Source: an uncultured Clostridia bacterium
GTDB lineage: Bacteria; Bacillota; Clostridia; Christensenellales; Pumilibacteraceae
Length of the DNA stretch: 6,059 nt
Direction: 5' to 3'
Assembly: GCA_934277845.1 (NCBI GenBank)
Contig: CAKQVV010000102.1
Span: 1 to 6,059 of the forward strand
The stretch's first letter is position 1, and each line of letters opens with the position of its first letter. The notes beneath the pieces were generated by a model. It saw only the letters and a program-made list of their open reading frames with translations, ran no database searches and was not told the origin of the DNA. A program made the position numbers and the translations under genes. This document shows, piece by piece, positions 5,881 through 6,059 of the stretch.

Positions 5881-6052
5881 GCCTTCCCCCGAGGGGGGAA
5901 GGCAAGACTTTCGATTGTCACGCGACAATCATACTATGACCATTTCCGACCTTTAAAGAGTTGCGGTGCGCGACGCGTTAAGCGAACAGTCCGGTGGACT
6001 GTTCGTAGAAATCTCGGGGAGCGATTTATAATCGCGACCTGTCAGGGGGACA
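5881..6052. repeat. Array of short hairpins, unrecognised non-coding element
   Basis: Four perfect stems follow one another: 10 bp with loop GAG (5881-5890 with 5894-5903, GCCTTCCCCC), 7 bp with loop ACGC (5913-5919 with 5924-5930), 10 bp with loop GGT (5983-5992 with 5996-6005, CGAACAGTCC), and 6 bp with loop TAT (6021-6026 with 6030-6035). A weak fifth is TGTC/GACA (6040-6043 with 6049-6052). None has a T-tract, so they are not standard terminators. No gene is visible on either strand. The element may continue past the window. The first hairpin resembles CCTTCCCCC-type palindromes I recall as dispersed repeats in gut Clostridia (unverified). Confidence 0.55.
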
Positions 6053-6059
6053 CAACCGA

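Noticed and set aside
5881..5903. Rho-independent terminator at the CCTTCCCCC hairpin
   Set aside because: The stem is strong, but neither strand has a T-tract after it.

Overview
The window looks like a chromosomal piece of an uncultured member of the Bacillota, probably class Clostridia. The evidence is GGAG-type ribosome binding sites, sigma-A-like promoters, rho-independent terminators, and intergenic palindromic repeats of a style I recall from gut Clostridia. This placement is inference; no rRNA or marker phylogeny is available here.

Layout. Positions 2-823 hold the 3' part of a gene running in from the left edge. It encodes a beta-rich, aromatic-rich protein of unknown function and ends at a strong rho-independent terminator (858-898). 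It converges on glmM (phosphoglucosamine mutase, minus strand, 1052-2335); between the two lies a single copy of a hairpin repeat (961-1020). A divergent promoter region (2397-2470) separates glmM from a plus-strand gene for a small multidrug export family membrane protein (2573-3253). A 213-bp, possibly structured leader follows, then complete glmS (3467-5293). From 5294 to the window end (766 bp) I see no gene. That stretch holds one terminator and a dense cluster of dispersed palindromic repeats.

Function. GlmS makes glucosamine-6-phosphate from fructose-6-phosphate and glutamine, and GlmM isomerises it to glucosamine-1-phosphate. The pair therefore supplies the first two steps to UDP-GlcNAc for peptidoglycan and other envelope polymers. 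They lie on opposite strands, separated by the export-family gene. The classical glmS ribozyme core is not recognisable ahead of glmS.

Most unusual content. A repeat family has five full copies (one beside glmM, four downstream of glmS) and one half copy. Flanks are nearly invariant and the hairpin core varies. The core differs in sequence and length (6 to 15 bp) between copies but remains self-complementary. Four of five copies have exactly the same 3x3 unpaired step between an outer ATTC/GAAT pairing and the core. Two opposed copies form a 161-bp MITE-like unit with perfect 12-bp terminal inverted repeats. A different hairpin array fills the right end. I found no defence, CRISPR, retron or other multi-gene accessory system.
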